64,000 bases of DNA. Origin: Acrasis kona (Eukaryota > Heterolobosea > Eutetramitea > Acrasida > Acrasidae). Both the position numbers and the translations under genes were made by a program. The stretch is taken from positions 62,001-126,000 of the forward strand of contig JAOPGA020000946.1 of the NCBI GenBank assembly GCA_026419775.2, given 5' to 3'. Below, in pieces: positions 53,401 through 62,877 of this stretch; the first letter of the stretch is position 1; every line of letters starts with the position of its first letter. The notes under the pieces were generated by a model. The model was given only the letters and a program-made list of their open reading frames with translations. It had not been told where the DNA came from and made no database searches.

Positions 53401-55893
53401 GATCGCATGTTGAAGAATGATTTGGCACGCATCGAATACGAAGAATTAATGAGAAGAAGATGTGACGATTCGATCAGGGAAGAAATTTTCAGATTGAGCC
53501 AATTCGAAAAGAATTTGAAATTAAAAGCAGACGAGGAGCTCAATGCTCGTACGGCTGCTTTGGAGAAGGAACGCAAATCTGATCAAATCGATCGATCTAA
53601 TTTCGAAAGAGGCGTGAACGAACACTACGATCAATTGTTGTTGCAATCGGAGAATCAATATCAAGAAATGATCAAACAAATGCAACAATCCATTCAGGAG
53701 GAACGTAATCGATTACAATCGATGGATCAAGAACGTAGGGACGAAGTGCGATTACAAATGATCAATCATCAAGACGAAATGAGGATGAATCATGACGAAA
53801 AGATACGTTCCCTATTGGACCAACACGATTCGAAATTGAGAGCAAAGGACGTTCAAATCAACAAGGAACTAATCAAACATCAAGAAGCGTTACAAAAGAA
53901 GGACTCTGAAGCGATCGAAATGCGCATACAGATTGAAGAACGCGTTCGTAGTGATTTCGAATCACAATTAGAAAAATGTAAATCCAACATCAAGAAGGAA
54001 TTCGAATCCAGAGAATTACAAATTCAATCAGAAATCAACAAAAAGAAGGAAGAAGAGGTGAGAGAGATTCAAATTGCAGAAAAGATTCAGAGAGATTTGC
54101 AAGAAGAAGAATGTGCAAAATCATACGAAAAGAGATTACAACAAGCCGACGAAAAGTGGTTGAGCGAAATAAACGTGCTCAAAGATTCGTTCATGAAGGA
54201 AATGAGCAAGCACACCGACGAACAACGTTCATCTAGAATCAAGGAACAAGAAGATCGATCCAATTACGAACAACAAGTAAGAGAAACATTTATTCAAAAG
54301 CACAATCAAGTGTTATTGGATCAAGATTTGATTGCCGATCGAATTCGTCAAGAAGAAGCTCAAATTCGTCAACGTCTAGAAGATCATCACGAGAAGGATT
54401 TGGCCGATTTGAAACGACAATTATCGGAGCAACAACGATTATACGAACTAAGCGTCGATCACAAATTGGAATCCGCAAGAGATGTATTCAACAGGGACGT
54501 GGATCAAGTAAAGAAACAATATCAAGAAAGAGTAGCGGCGCTCGATGTTTCCAAACAAGATTACGAGAAGCAGTTGCGCCTCAAATTCGACGAAATGAAC
54601 AGAGAGGTCAATAAAAAGGAGGACATGCTTCGCTTGGAGCTTCAAAAGGAAAAAATGGAATACGACATCAAGTTGAGAGAACAATACAATCAATTGCTAG
54701 AAGATAAGGATAAACAGAATTTGGAATTGCTCAAACAACGCGAAATGTTATTGATGCAAGATGACGAGAAACGTAGATTAGAATTGATGCAAAAGGAACA
54801 AGAGATTCATCAACAACGATTGGTGGACGAAGGCGAAATTCGTACCAGAATGGAACAACAAATTAGTAGCATTCAGAATTTATGTAGAGAACAAATCAAC
54901 GAAATTCAAAATCATGTCCAACTGGAGAGAGAAAAGATGGAAATTCAAATTCAACAAATTCGATCTGCATGTCAGGACCAACTCAAACAAGCACAAGATG
55001 ATCAAGAATCGATCAGAATCAAAATGGTGGATCAGATTGAATCTTCGCGTCACGTCAATTCCGAACAAATTAAAGAATCTCAAGAAAAGTTACAGGAGGA
55101 AAGAGAAAAGAGAGAGGAGGCGGAAAGACAGCTCAATAAATTGGAACAACAAATGAAGACCATGCAACACAGCATGGATCTATGGAAATTAGATTACCAC
55201 AAATCAACAACTGCCAAATTCAAAAAACTAATGAGCGAAGTGGAACTCAAAGCAAAGAAGGAAATGGAATCCTTCGCTCGTCAACAATTAGAGGAGGAAG
55301 AGAAGCGATTGGCCGAGCAATTAAAAAAGAAGGACGAGGAGCTGAAGAAGTATAAATTGGTTCAGGAGGAGTTACAACAAAAGGCTATTCAACAGCAAGA
55401 ACAAAAATTAATCGAAGAAAAGTTGGAGAAGGAAAATGCAAGAGGAACTGACCGGTTGCAAAAGTATAGAAAGCGTTTGTTGGAGCTATGGGATGCTTTA
55501 GAGACCGAAAACACTGAGCGTATTAATTTCTTATGGGTTGCTGCAGAGAGCAAGTATTCGCCAGAGCTGTTGGATGGATACAAGAAGGAAATATCTCGTC
55601 TCACCGATCAATTGCCGCTCATGGAGGTGATTACGAGGAGAGAATTTGTAAAAAAGAGAATAAAGGAATTTAATCGTGCTAGCAGAGACCCCACTAGGAT
55701 GAATCAAAGTGATCCTGGTAGAATGATTAGGGAGGAGAAGCAGAGGCAGGAGCTGGAGAGGGAGTTGAAGAGAATAAATGAGTCGCTGTTGCATGAGATA
55801 CCCAGTTATGAGAACAAGTATAATTGTCCATTAAACTTTGAGGGCGTTCAATATCTAGAGACGCTGAGCAAGGAAATTCAAAATGAAAAATAA
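47413..55893 (+). CDS. Giant coiled-coil rod with PRC1/MAP65-like C-terminus, 2,826 aa
   Basis: One intron-free frame. Residues 1-110 are disordered and Ser/Arg-rich. Residues about 115-2670 are one continuous Glu/Gln/Arg/Lys-rich coiled coil; residues 1071-2190 of it are built from an exact 55-residue repeat (see the repeat entry). Residues about 2676-2826 leave the coiled coil: LLELWDALETENTERINFLW, KKEISRLTDQLPLMEVITRR and GRMIREEKQRQELERELKRI. The last resembles the conserved spectrin-end box of PRC1/Ase1/MAP65 (Gly-x-Leu-x-Lys-Glu-Glu-Lys-Gln-Arg), including a following GVQYLE. MAP65 proteins cross-link antiparallel microtubules and are usually 600-850 residues. This could be a giant spacer or cytoskeletal rod, about 380 nm if fully extended (0.148 nm per residue). 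Confidence 0.9.
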   Translation: MSDIESYEDSPQDTSRGGRSVSPQREAIMRNRLENYKRNKRRDGDDTGDEHDDAFQSPVANRTVINSRKSVTTVRVRGKNRNPSPTKGANTSTSPSAGDVGMPPMESIESQSISSLKASYERNRREQDNQVELVVSSYRDMMEDMKRQRNEALSERERERIDYETKVMQKAEEIISRHSEQTNRQRLEVFQKAEEIIKNYKSMTNIAQDQLIKEREATNRLKMEFFSQQETTKESILKEVTDRYENRIRQYQKQVEDLQKKITASKFDSTRTADERVDYYKAKYEETEALLAEEQAKWQERDILLQGELDGLRSSIPLLTQQRADEMIHEYQQQLKKSEQQLMKEQTKLLNNKAEEYKQEQEQLKRDMEHAKILLEEGKNRDIKRMKERLDEEKRQFEQLMNSRFDKLKAQMEQEFEIKKSELSEKEINMIESIDKERLQLQSKLNEEKEQFQSTIYSKTLQMISEFEKNLNKKGEEQMYDQQIQLTSMSRDNLDRIKNEKEARAEFERQAMEKAMAVVKDFEVKMRQESERQQQIKLKELEDIAQRERSRQEEENKRRREFEKDLMAKYEQQKASHRILLDKEYNDRHHEAQLELARKEQELLQKVDEEKQRLYEREREILRRTEDIKRQKEEEALSRIEELRNDLYAQWERQTREEGKKIMEERENHQKELDSMKKTYEEKISNIKSLTLREVKESKRDNQEWENRLKQEYEEKVAKLEDDRRRLEKETSLKIFDKKKEMEDQYALKVKEARSEMDRQVQKREHELAQERDQLQYDKLQHEREMRELLNERLKEANEKFENRLKNTNLKEHEWRKQFEDEKAELHARLEEDKMKFEERIRFEHDKMLRDQKAKHKQDKQKIRDQMEQRIQTVREESQNDLINNEKKREEFENDVRERHQRLFKDKEQFYLQAIETLKMNARQQRDQFETTQNEIELQLRQERERVEEQISFKYQHIIEQLQQDSKRDAQIRLQREIDYEGEKLQQELEIKKQIEAERIKYEERIQDKFARVAEETERSYNEIIKQLKDKLDYNRHQLDQFGSREAEIRKTHEEQLLDMQRQVEFNKVQFEEDSKMRYQKLLSEYTSKVRQQLLDNEKKERELRQDEMDQLNAKVMQMESQNKDYELESRERANKAIKQSEDRWKSEKQKLELYYSDLLQKMQDEKGAYKQELDEQLRHREKELRTQIDHLRVKLESTADIRIQDAREQLEKERNKMMKELSDRVLNEKEERSKIEKDLRSDLERELQHRLDVTNRDFESRQSMFDKRKEEIELNERNRARWYEDQRRDFEAELRNKYDKLLNADQLQTKQQLDQFKQTMDNERNEMNKRHQEANRKMEAEMIQYEKNIRDKYEQLHQANESRYKDLIRQKELMHQEEFDSARSIRQNELENNEREKIEFEIRIREKFELMQRELEGKYSALLAEAESRAKKTKEMLEMELYKERETNAQLDREKFQYEERIRNKFESAMENNKNEIIRDKKQMEELYKNEIEQLMILHSDKERIMEKNKLEYEEGIRDKYVKIAEEKERSLRLDQDQLRIKDQKHWQDRQEEWLKKEREQETRQSQYEQSIKIKYEQSITDHMNQNNIEMRRLRNELDEERQLLKKDQVDAERDLQAKHQKYEREIKSAFEKEKRDLIAKHDALIDHLKNQLQQERQQIAQDQINHETMLERKVLDYENQLREQYEQSRIQQSHQDQILLKKKQEALENQFDARFKRDQDKFNQLELSRIEFEESTKSQYAQLIQSKDDLLQSQTKERLAAQDVERQSLHKQINEMIQNTRRDQVMYEEEIRKKYTEMIEKIQQDTKDLIHDREQLEKQEWLNREMQYQDKEIHLQESKVEYQKQIRQQFEELLNAEKIKSNQIKQAFEDSIQQDRQLEQEKLMEREAQLEMDRLNYEQSIRDRADKDLAESRERGRIILMEASEQFNQEHARTLKEFAMQREEHDQEMMDVQDRYRREQEEQIKHYQETHSQVLFEKDQQFRNTLAQIERSARDRMLKNDLARIEYEELMRRRCDDSIREEIFRLSQFEKNLKLKADEELNARTAALEKERKSDQIDRSNFERGVNEHYDQLLLQSENQYQEMIKQMQQSIQEERNRLQSMDQERRDEVRLQMINHQDEMRMNHDEKIRSLLDQHDSKLRAKDVQINKELIKHQEALQKKDSEAIEMRIQIEERVRSDFESQLEKCKSNIKKEFESRELQIQSEINKKKEEEVREIQIAEKIQRDLQEEECAKSYEKRLQQADEKWLSEINVLKDSFMKEMSKHTDEQRSSRIKEQEDRSNYEQQVRETFIQKHNQVLLDQDLIADRIRQEEAQIRQRLEDHHEKDLADLKRQLSEQQRLYELSVDHKLESARDVFNRDVDQVKKQYQERVAALDVSKQDYEKQLRLKFDEMNREVNKKEDMLRLELQKEKMEYDIKLREQYNQLLEDKDKQNLELLKQREMLLMQDDEKRRLELMQKEQEIHQQRLVDEGEIRTRMEQQISSIQNLCREQINEIQNHVQLEREKMEIQIQQIRSACQDQLKQAQDDQESIRIKMVDQIESSRHVNSEQIKESQEKLQEEREKREEAERQLNKLEQQMKTMQHSMDLWKLDYHKSTTAKFKKLMSEVELKAKKEMESFARQQLEEEEKRLAEQLKKKDEELKKYKLVQEELQQKAIQQQEQKLIEEKLEKENARGTDRLQKYRKRLLELWDALETENTERINFLWVAAESKYSPELLDGYKKEISRLTDQLPLMEVITRREFVKKRIKEFNRASRDPTRMNQSDPGRMIREEKQRQELERELKRINESLLHEIPSYENKYNCPLNFEGVQYLETLSKEIQNEK
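50623..54096 (+). repeat. Exact 55-residue (165-nt) coiled-coil super-repeat, about 21 units
   Basis: The motif [Y/F/I]-E-x-x-[I/L]-R-x-K-[Y/F] recurs with its first codon at 50623, 50788, 50953, 51118, 51283, 51448 and 51613, then 51787, 51952, 52117, 52282, 52447, 52612, 52777, 52942, 53107, 53437, 53602, 53767 and 53932. Spacing is 165 nt throughout, except one of 174 nt (51613-51787) and one degenerate unit at 53272 where register is kept. Examples: YEEGIRDKYVK, YENQLREQYEQ, YEEEIRKKYTE. 55 residues equal five hendecads (11-mers), so a slowly right-handed or near-straight coil is predicted. Nucleotide identity between units is low, so the period is maintained by selection on the protein. 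Confidence 0.9.
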
Positions 55894-55988
55894 ATTTCGT
55901 GTTTTAATTTCATGTTGTCTTGCTGATGATCATCATTTCTTTGAATATTTTTGTAACAGCTCATGTTAACTGTCAAAAGAATCCGTTC

Positions 55989-57017
55989 ATGTCAAGTACC
56001 AACAAATGTTTGAGGCACAGCTTGCACAATCATGGGTGCAATTGCCCTGTGAATCATAGATATAGTCCAGAGGTAATTTAAATAGCTCTCATGTCGCTAA
56101 ACGTAAATGCAGCAAAACAAAATCATAAGGTCGTTATATACGAAGCTCAAGTTTAGCAGCCAAGAAAGAAAGGCATGTCGAAATTTCATGTATAAAAGAA
56201 CAGCAGCTATCAAGACGGCAGCTGATAACGAAAAGGTATTGTTGATTCGAATTGCTAGTTAGTGAATGACTCAATTATCAAATAGACATTTGATGATATT
56301 GTCGAGTTTATCAAGTCTCAACTCAAAGTACATAATTCTAGAGAAGGGTCAGCCGAGCCAGAGGATACCCCTAAAAAGCAACCATACATAAGGAAAAAAA
56401 GAAAACACGTTAAAAAGAGCGAAAACAGCGAAGAAGAAGAGGAGGAGGATGAAAAAAAACAAAAGGAAGAAAGCGAAGACGATGATGAAGAGGAGGAGAA
56501 AGTTGAAATAACTCCAGTAGCAAGAGGCAAAAAAAGAAGAATATCGCACGCTAACAAAGGCTCCTCAAGTAATTCTTCTAATAAAAACAAAGAGGCACCA
56601 AGAACACCGGAAGTTCAAAGTGACCCTGATGATGATGCAGACGATAACTCTCCAGACTCTCCATCCACAACTACATCCTCCGCGCCTGAAGTAACTCAAA
56701 GGGAATGCCCTAGCCCACCGCAGCTGCAAGAGCATGTATCTAATATGTTCAGCAACAAGATTCAATGCATGCACATGGTGTGGATTTTAATTGCTAATAA
56801 GAGAGGTATCATTACCGATGGTGAGATGGATAATTTACAGTTGCTACCGTACAATAATCAAAGTCCCTTCTTTATCTTGACTCTCTTCTTGGTGCTGTAC
56901 GAGTGCTTACGATTTGATGACTATGAGAAGGGTAGGCTCAAGTGGCAGGAGGATGGTAAAATCCTATTCCATGAGCTGCTAAATATGATGGATAGGAGGC
57001 AGAAACTCGCTCAATAA
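55989..57017 (+). CDS. Acidic nuclear-type protein, 312 aa, unknown family
   Basis: Exons 55989-56072, 56113-56235 and 56286-57017, with introns of 40 and 50 nt. The ATG at 55989 gives MSSTNKCLRHSLHNHGCNCP; the CNC/His cluster could bind metal. A helical module follows (EQNKIIRSLYTKLKFSSQER, KTFDDIVEFIKSQL). Residues 90-215 are charged and disordered, with Lys/Arg nuclear-localisation patches (RKKRKHVKK, GKKRR) and long Glu/Asp runs. The last 85 residues are again folded and helical (MVWILIANKRGIITDGEMDN, LTLFLVLYECLRFDDYEKGR). The pattern suggests a chromatin or transcription-complex subunit, but I recognise no family. It starts 95 bp after the giant rod gene on the same strand. Confidence 0.75.
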
Positions 57018-57128
57018 ATATTTATTACGCATAAACATAGTAAATGGTTACTGTCTGTGTTGGCGTCAACAAAAACTTTTCAGCTTCGCGGACTTGAAAA
57101 TCTTCGAATTGTAACGGCAAACTGTCAA

Positions 57129-59045
57129 ATGCTCCAATTCTCTCCGCGCTTAAGGGCTTACCTTATACTAGGAATAGTTGTGCTGTTAGTTTTGAATGTT
57201 GCATATATGTATAGAGGATCTCTATTCTCCAAGGGGAGACAGATTAAAGCCAGATTGCCCGTGGATAACTCGTTAGAGATGTCGCCAGAAGAAATTGAAC
57301 ATTTGATAAAGCAACTGGTGGAAGGAAGCAAAGAGAAAGAGGCACCTAAGCCTGTTGTTGTTGAGGATAAAACTTCAAGTAAGTTTTTTTACACACCAAA
57401 TTTAACACCTTCAGGTAAAGCCGACCTTCAAGTTTGTGCAGACCACTTGGGTCGTTGTCAACAGTTCCAAAAAGTTAGAATTGTTGTCATTGATACAGCC
57501 GAAACGCATCCTCAAATCAGAATGCTTATTGGAAGTCTCCACCATCACCATAAGGGTCAAATAAAAGCTGTTATTTACGGTTTAAATCTTCCCAAAGCAA
57601 AAGTATGTTACTCGCAATATCGCGCGCTCATCACAATAAGGTTAACGAAGTTTTATTATGGGACTTTGTAGAGTACATTGATTTAGAACAAGAATTCTAC
57701 ACCGCTCAAAGAGTAGCTAAGGAAGAGAAAGCACATTTCGATAAGAATCTATGGAAACCTCTCGTTATCAAGCACTCTGTTGAGGGTATGTATGATCGCT
57801 TATAATTCAATTAACAGTATAGTGTTTGGAAAGGTATTGTTTGTAGACGACAGTTTATTGTTCACATCCTCAATCATTGATTCCGAGGCCATCAAAAGTT
57901 TGGAAAAGGATGGGCACTACTTTGCAGGTGAAAAATGTCACCAAGATGTCAAAATACAAGGTTATGTATTAGACTCCGAGGCTTACAAAGAAGTTTTGGT
58001 TCCAACAGTAGATTGCAGCAGAAGACAATGCAGCGCTAAAGACATTAAGGAATCTAATCAACCAGAGAAGAAGTACCCCTGCAAGCCGATCCCAGCAATC
58101 GTCAAAGAGTAAGATTAATTGACATCATGATTAACATTTTTTAGGAGGCATCCAGATAATGATAGAAAGGAAGTTTGCTACTTGGCCATGCGTGAAGATT
58201 TTATTACAAGTGCATCCCAACTACCAGGCAATTCCTCTATGAAGAGTTGGTCGTTTGATAAGAAGCTTAGATTGAAACATAACGATAATAAAATACACGT
58301 TGCCTTGGGTTTTCCAAGCACCACAAAGGGTAATGCAAACCCAAGCGTGGATACTATTCCTGTGTTCAGTGTTTTAGTTCCTTCTTTCCTACGGTCCATT
58401 AAAAAAGACGATACTGAATACAAGTACTCGTTGTATTTGGCATTTGACGAAAGTGACTCCTTCTATAACAAACCAGAAAACCAAAAAGCTGTTTTATCAA
58501 AGTTCAAGGAACTGGCTAAAGGCTATCCTGCCAAACTCATTATGGTGCAATGTGTTGATAGTAATGGATGGGTTCCCTTCTTGTGGAATGTTGCATTCCA
58601 ACATTCTATTGATGATGGTGCTGATTACTTCTACCAACTAAACGACGACATTAGAATAGAAACCGCTGGTTGGACTAAGGTGTTTGTAGATGCAATGAGG
58701 GCTAATAAATTCATGAGTGATTTCGGATGCACTGGTCCAGTGGATACAAACAATGCCGTACTTTTAACGCAAGCATTCGTGTCTCGTACTCACTATGATA
58801 TCTTTGGTTTCTTGTATCCTTATGTATTCAAGAACTGGTTTAGTGACGATTGGATTACTGAGATTTACAAACACGTTGACAGTAATCTAAGAGAGACACA
58901 TCCTGCTATGAATGTATTTAACTCCCAAGCATTCGGAACTAGATATGAGGTTTGCGACGCTACTGGAAGACAGGACTTGGCCACAGAACTTGGCTATGGT
59001 AAGGAGAAAATCAAGCTCTGGCTTGAAGAGAATAAAAAGAAATAA
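57129..59045 (+). CDS. Type II membrane glycosyltransferase-like protein, 601 aa
   Basis: Exons 57129-57602, 57641-57785, 57823-58108 and 58145-59045, with introns of 38, 37 and 36 nt. The first ATG in the proper frame is at 57129. Residues 10-29 are a single signal-anchor (YLILGIVVLLVLNVAYMY), as in Golgi enzymes. The lumenal part ends in a GT-A-like domain: VPVFSVLVPSFLRSIKKD-like strand, WNVAFQHSIDDGADYFYQLN followed by the Asp-Asp of NDDIRI as metal site, and FGCTGPVDTNNAVLLTQAFV. Two Cys-rich stretches (CSRRQCSAKD, KKYPCKPIP) would form disulphides. Acceptor and sugar are unknown; the assignment rests on fold-like pattern and the DD motif. Confidence 0.75.
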
Positions 59046-59088
59046 ATTTTTTTTATAAGTTACCAGCTGCGCTTCTACTCTTAAAACG

Positions 59089-59229
59089 ATGAATACGATG
59101 ACAAGAGTATCGTTGGTGTTGTTATTTTTAAATCTCGTTGATTTTTGCCGAATCAAGCTGTCATTCACCTTACTCAACTTTTACGAAGACTACACTGAAG
59201 TCGAAGAGCTTCCAACTTCGAACCTTTAG
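59089..59229 (+). CDS. Possible small secreted peptide, 46 aa
   Basis: A short open frame (MNTMTRVSLVLLFLNLVDFC start, acidic FYEDYTEVEELPTSNL end) lies between the glycosyltransferase-like and DENND4 genes. The N-terminus is a good signal-peptide shape. The frame is short enough to be chance; no homologue comes to mind and no start context is distinctive. Confidence 0.2.
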   Translation: MNTMTRVSLVLLFLNLVDFCRIKLSFTLLNFYEDYTEVEELPTSNL

Positions 59230-59306
59230 GCATTTTAGATAGAGAGCAGCAGCATTGCATGTTTTATGGTTGTGGACCATATACATTGAGCAATTTCTAA
59301 CTTTAA

Positions 59307-62300
59307 ATGACAAACAAACTGGCGGACTACTTTGTAGTAGTGGGGTTGGACGAAGCAATTATCCCCATAACAACATCAAATTTGAAAGGCGTTGAAGGCA
59401 AATAAATCATTTCCATATACAATACTGACATACAAAAATTAGATGTTACCATAGAAAAGTTGTTCTTTAAAGCGAGTGTGGTTGATCGATATCCGTTTCA
59501 AGATGATTCTGACTCCCCATTATCTCATGAAGTTGGACTGGTGAGTGTTGTACTTTGCATTAAATATGTAACACATTTAGTTTTGCCAACCTGGGGGTGT
59601 GATAATATCAGAAAATTGTGATCTGCCTGAGTTCTTCACTTTTATTCTAACAGGGGGTGATGGAGCTCGGTCTTATGGAGCATGCCTTAGGTTCTTTGAG
59701 GAAGTAGAGCCAAAGACCACTACTTTGCTTCATACTGTTATAGAAAGTTTGAAAGATCAAATACAAACAAGAAACAGTTTAATGACTAGTCACGATGCAA
59801 CGGATACAGACGACGCCGTTGATGTAGATGAGGAAGTAGTTCTCGAGAACGACGAAAATGAGATGGTGAGCGCAAGAAGGAGCTCACTCAATGTCACTGA
59901 AGGTACTTCTTTGTCACCTACATTTCTAATTTCCACAGAGGAACATCAACTAATACAAGAATTGTCCAAAAAAGAGAAGAAAAAAAAGCAAAAGAGCTTG
60001 TATGCAAGCAAAAGCTTTTGTTTATTGTCACACTGGCCATTTTATCGTTTATTCAAAACATTTTTGACGGAGTTATATAGAATATCAATCACACCTGGGA
60101 AAGTACCACTAGAGAGAATAATATCAAATTTCATGTCCGAAGTACCACTACCACCACAAGGACTAGCAGAAGTACAATACACAATTGGAGAAAAGTCAGT
60201 CTACATAACGAGGCCTCCTCCAAACGACCTACCGCTATCAGAAGTAAGCATTTATTATATTCACAATCGTAACTTTTTTAGGTCAACTTTGAAATTTTGT
60301 TCAAAGTACTTTCCGTGGAAAACATTTTATTCTTATTCAATTGCATACTCAACGAGAGACAAATACTATTCTACAGCACACATTTATCGCTGCTTAACGT
60401 AGTGAGCGAAGCATTATGTAGCTTTATTCATCCATTCCACTGGCATCATGTATATATACCAGTGCTACCGCGAAGTTGTATAGAATTCATCGCAGCCCCA
60501 GTGCCGTTCATTATGGGTTGTGATTCTTCGTTTTTAAGTGGAATACACATACCTCAGGATGTAATCAAAGTCAACCTCGACAACAACATGATTGGAGCAG
60601 CAACGACTCGACTACCCAAACTACCAGAACGTCAGTTCAACAATTTAAAAATGGACATTTCCAAAATAGTCAGGGATCGTGGTGCGATCAAGAACCCAAC
60701 AGGCTCATCTTACTTTGACATTCAACACATTGATTGCGCCTTCAATTTGGCACCCATTCCAGACGAGGTCAACTTTGGACTTTCTGGTCTGAGCAGAGCC
60801 ACGACACCAACCACACCAGGCATAGCACCAAAATTCGACGCACATTCCATTCGGCTGGCCTTTTATAGATTCTTCGTGTCATTGTTCAGTAAAATTGAGC
60901 AATGCATCATGCACACGTCCGATTCACAAGAGGCCCTACAAGAAGCTCGTCAAAACGTATTCCTGTTCGACACGAACGACCATTTCAAAAAGGATCAATT
61001 CATTCGCGATCTACCAGATACTGCAAGACCATTCATGAAAGTCTTTTTGGAAACACAAGCCTTCAACAGGTTCATGATGGATTGCATGTTGACGCCGGAA
61101 ATGTCTGCCATCAGAATGTTTTTAGAAAGCATTCAAGACAAGTCGAACAAGTCCAAGTTTGGAGTGTTGAGCAGAAGGGATACGCCATTCCTTAATGATA
61201 AGAGTCTGGCCGTCAGCACGACAGTGATTGCCATCTCTCCAGATACTACTAATCTACCTCCCAATCAAGTTTATTTTTATCCCAAAATTCCAAAATTAGA
61301 CCCGAAATTAGTCAACCAACCAAGAAGAGTCAAACAATTATGTTCCAATGGAGACATTCAGAATCAACGCACCAGCGCATCGCCCATCACACCACTAGAG
61401 GCATGCAACAAGGACATTATCGACTCGTGGAAAACGATCTTGACCACGTTAGTAGCACTCAGCAATCAAATCGGAAAGAAAAAGTCGCAAGTACTGATGG
61501 GTAAATTCAGAGATGCACAAAGCATACCCGTCACATCCAACGAATCAAAACAAGTGCCCACATCACTACACAACACGCCTCGAAAGAGAGGTCACCACCG
61601 CACACACAGCGTGCCCATCAGTCTCGGAGGAACACAATCCATGAGTTTGGGCGGCAGCGTTGATTTGGGAGAAATTGATTTTACCGACATTGATGCGGAC
61701 ATGAGCATGTTGACCAGCGGTGATTCCAGCGGAAGTCAAGTATCGTTCGCAGGTGCCTCCCTAATGTTCAATCACCCACAATTATCCATGCTGAGGGACC
61801 ACAGCAACAACAATACTCCTCCATCGGCGCCCAGTTCTCCGATAGGTCTCTCCAGCGGCACCAATAGCTTCGATCAGTCGAACATGCCGCGCCAACCGAG
61901 CTTTGATGACGGTATCATGGATCAATCGACCGATTCGCAGGCGCACCAAGTCAGAGCCAAAGAGATTCAAGATTCGAATTTATTTTCGAGATTTCATTTT
62001 GATGTTCGAGATCAATGTAGTAATTGCATGCAAATGTTGAGCGAGAAGGACATTAAGGGCGGTTGGGAGAAATCTGCACAAGAATATAGGACTACTTGTC
62101 CATTGTGTGGCGCCAAATTCGTTCCGAGGTTTACAATAATTATTGATAAAGTTGGCTCTTATCAAGGAGAACACTCGCCGCTACCATCTGTCATTCCTCA
62201 ATCTCATTCCAACACTCTTACTGTTCCTACCGAAACAAGAAGTCGACCGCAACATGCGCATGTCCATAAACGCGTTCAATCTTCGCTAAACGAATCTCCT

Positions 62301-62849
62301 ACGGTAAATCGCTTGGCTGCTAGATTTAATGGTTTGATGAGTGCGATAAAGAAGACTAGCAGCGATCTGGGTGCTGGCGGTAATAATGGATCGGTTACGC
62401 CCAATGATGAAACTAGCAATCACAGTGGGTCAAGTCAAGACGGGTCTAGCAGTGTATTTTCCAATGCCATGTTTGATGACGAAAAGTTATATCATAAACT
62501 AAGGTACGAATACTTGTCTCCTCTGGTGTTGAAGAAGGAAGTCGAGAATTTGTTGGGGAAGGAAGTCACTGCCGATGCGAAATTATTCAAGGAACATCCA
62601 CTAATATTTTGGAACTTGATTTGTCATTTTAGAGGATTATTGATTCCTTTGAACTTTTTGCTTCCCAGTGTCGACTGGATGACAATCATGGAGGACCTTA
62701 CCGATATTATTGACGAAAGCAAGAGTCCTGGCGTACAAAAAAAGACACAAAGGGGCATGAGCATCGTACAAGAGGAACAAGAAATGTTGGAGGCCATCGA
62801 AAGAATGAATCGACTCAACATGCAGGGTTCACAACGAAACAAAAAATGA
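59307..62849 (+). CDS. DENND4-like DENN-domain Rab GEF
   Basis: Exons 59307-59397, 59443-59540, 59581-60243 and 60282-62849; 1,139 residues. The first intron (45 nt) starts with GC, not GT (GAAG/GCAAAT), the only donor that keeps the frame; the others are 40 and 38 nt. The uDENN begins at once (YFVVVGLDEAI, VVDRYPFQDDSDSPL, LFCQPGGVIIS), the cDENN includes ILNERQILFYSTHLSLLNVV and YIPVLPRSCIEFIAAPVPFI, and dDENN follows. The C-terminus has a Cys-x-x-Cys zinc module (QCSNCMQML, TTCPLCGAKFVP) and YLSPLVLKKEVENLL with HPLIFWNLICHFR. These match DENND4/CRAG, which in animals activates Rab10. The Ser-rich linker is poorly conserved. Confidence 0.9.
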
Positions 62850-62877
62850 GCAAATAAATTTACAATTAAAAAAACAT

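Noticed and set aside
47413-55893. Many open frames of 60-136 codons antisense or out of frame inside the giant rod gene
   Set aside because: They are shadows of the Glu/Gln/Lys/Arg-rich codons; their composition (Leu/Phe/Ser-rich) is that of a reverse-read coiled coil.
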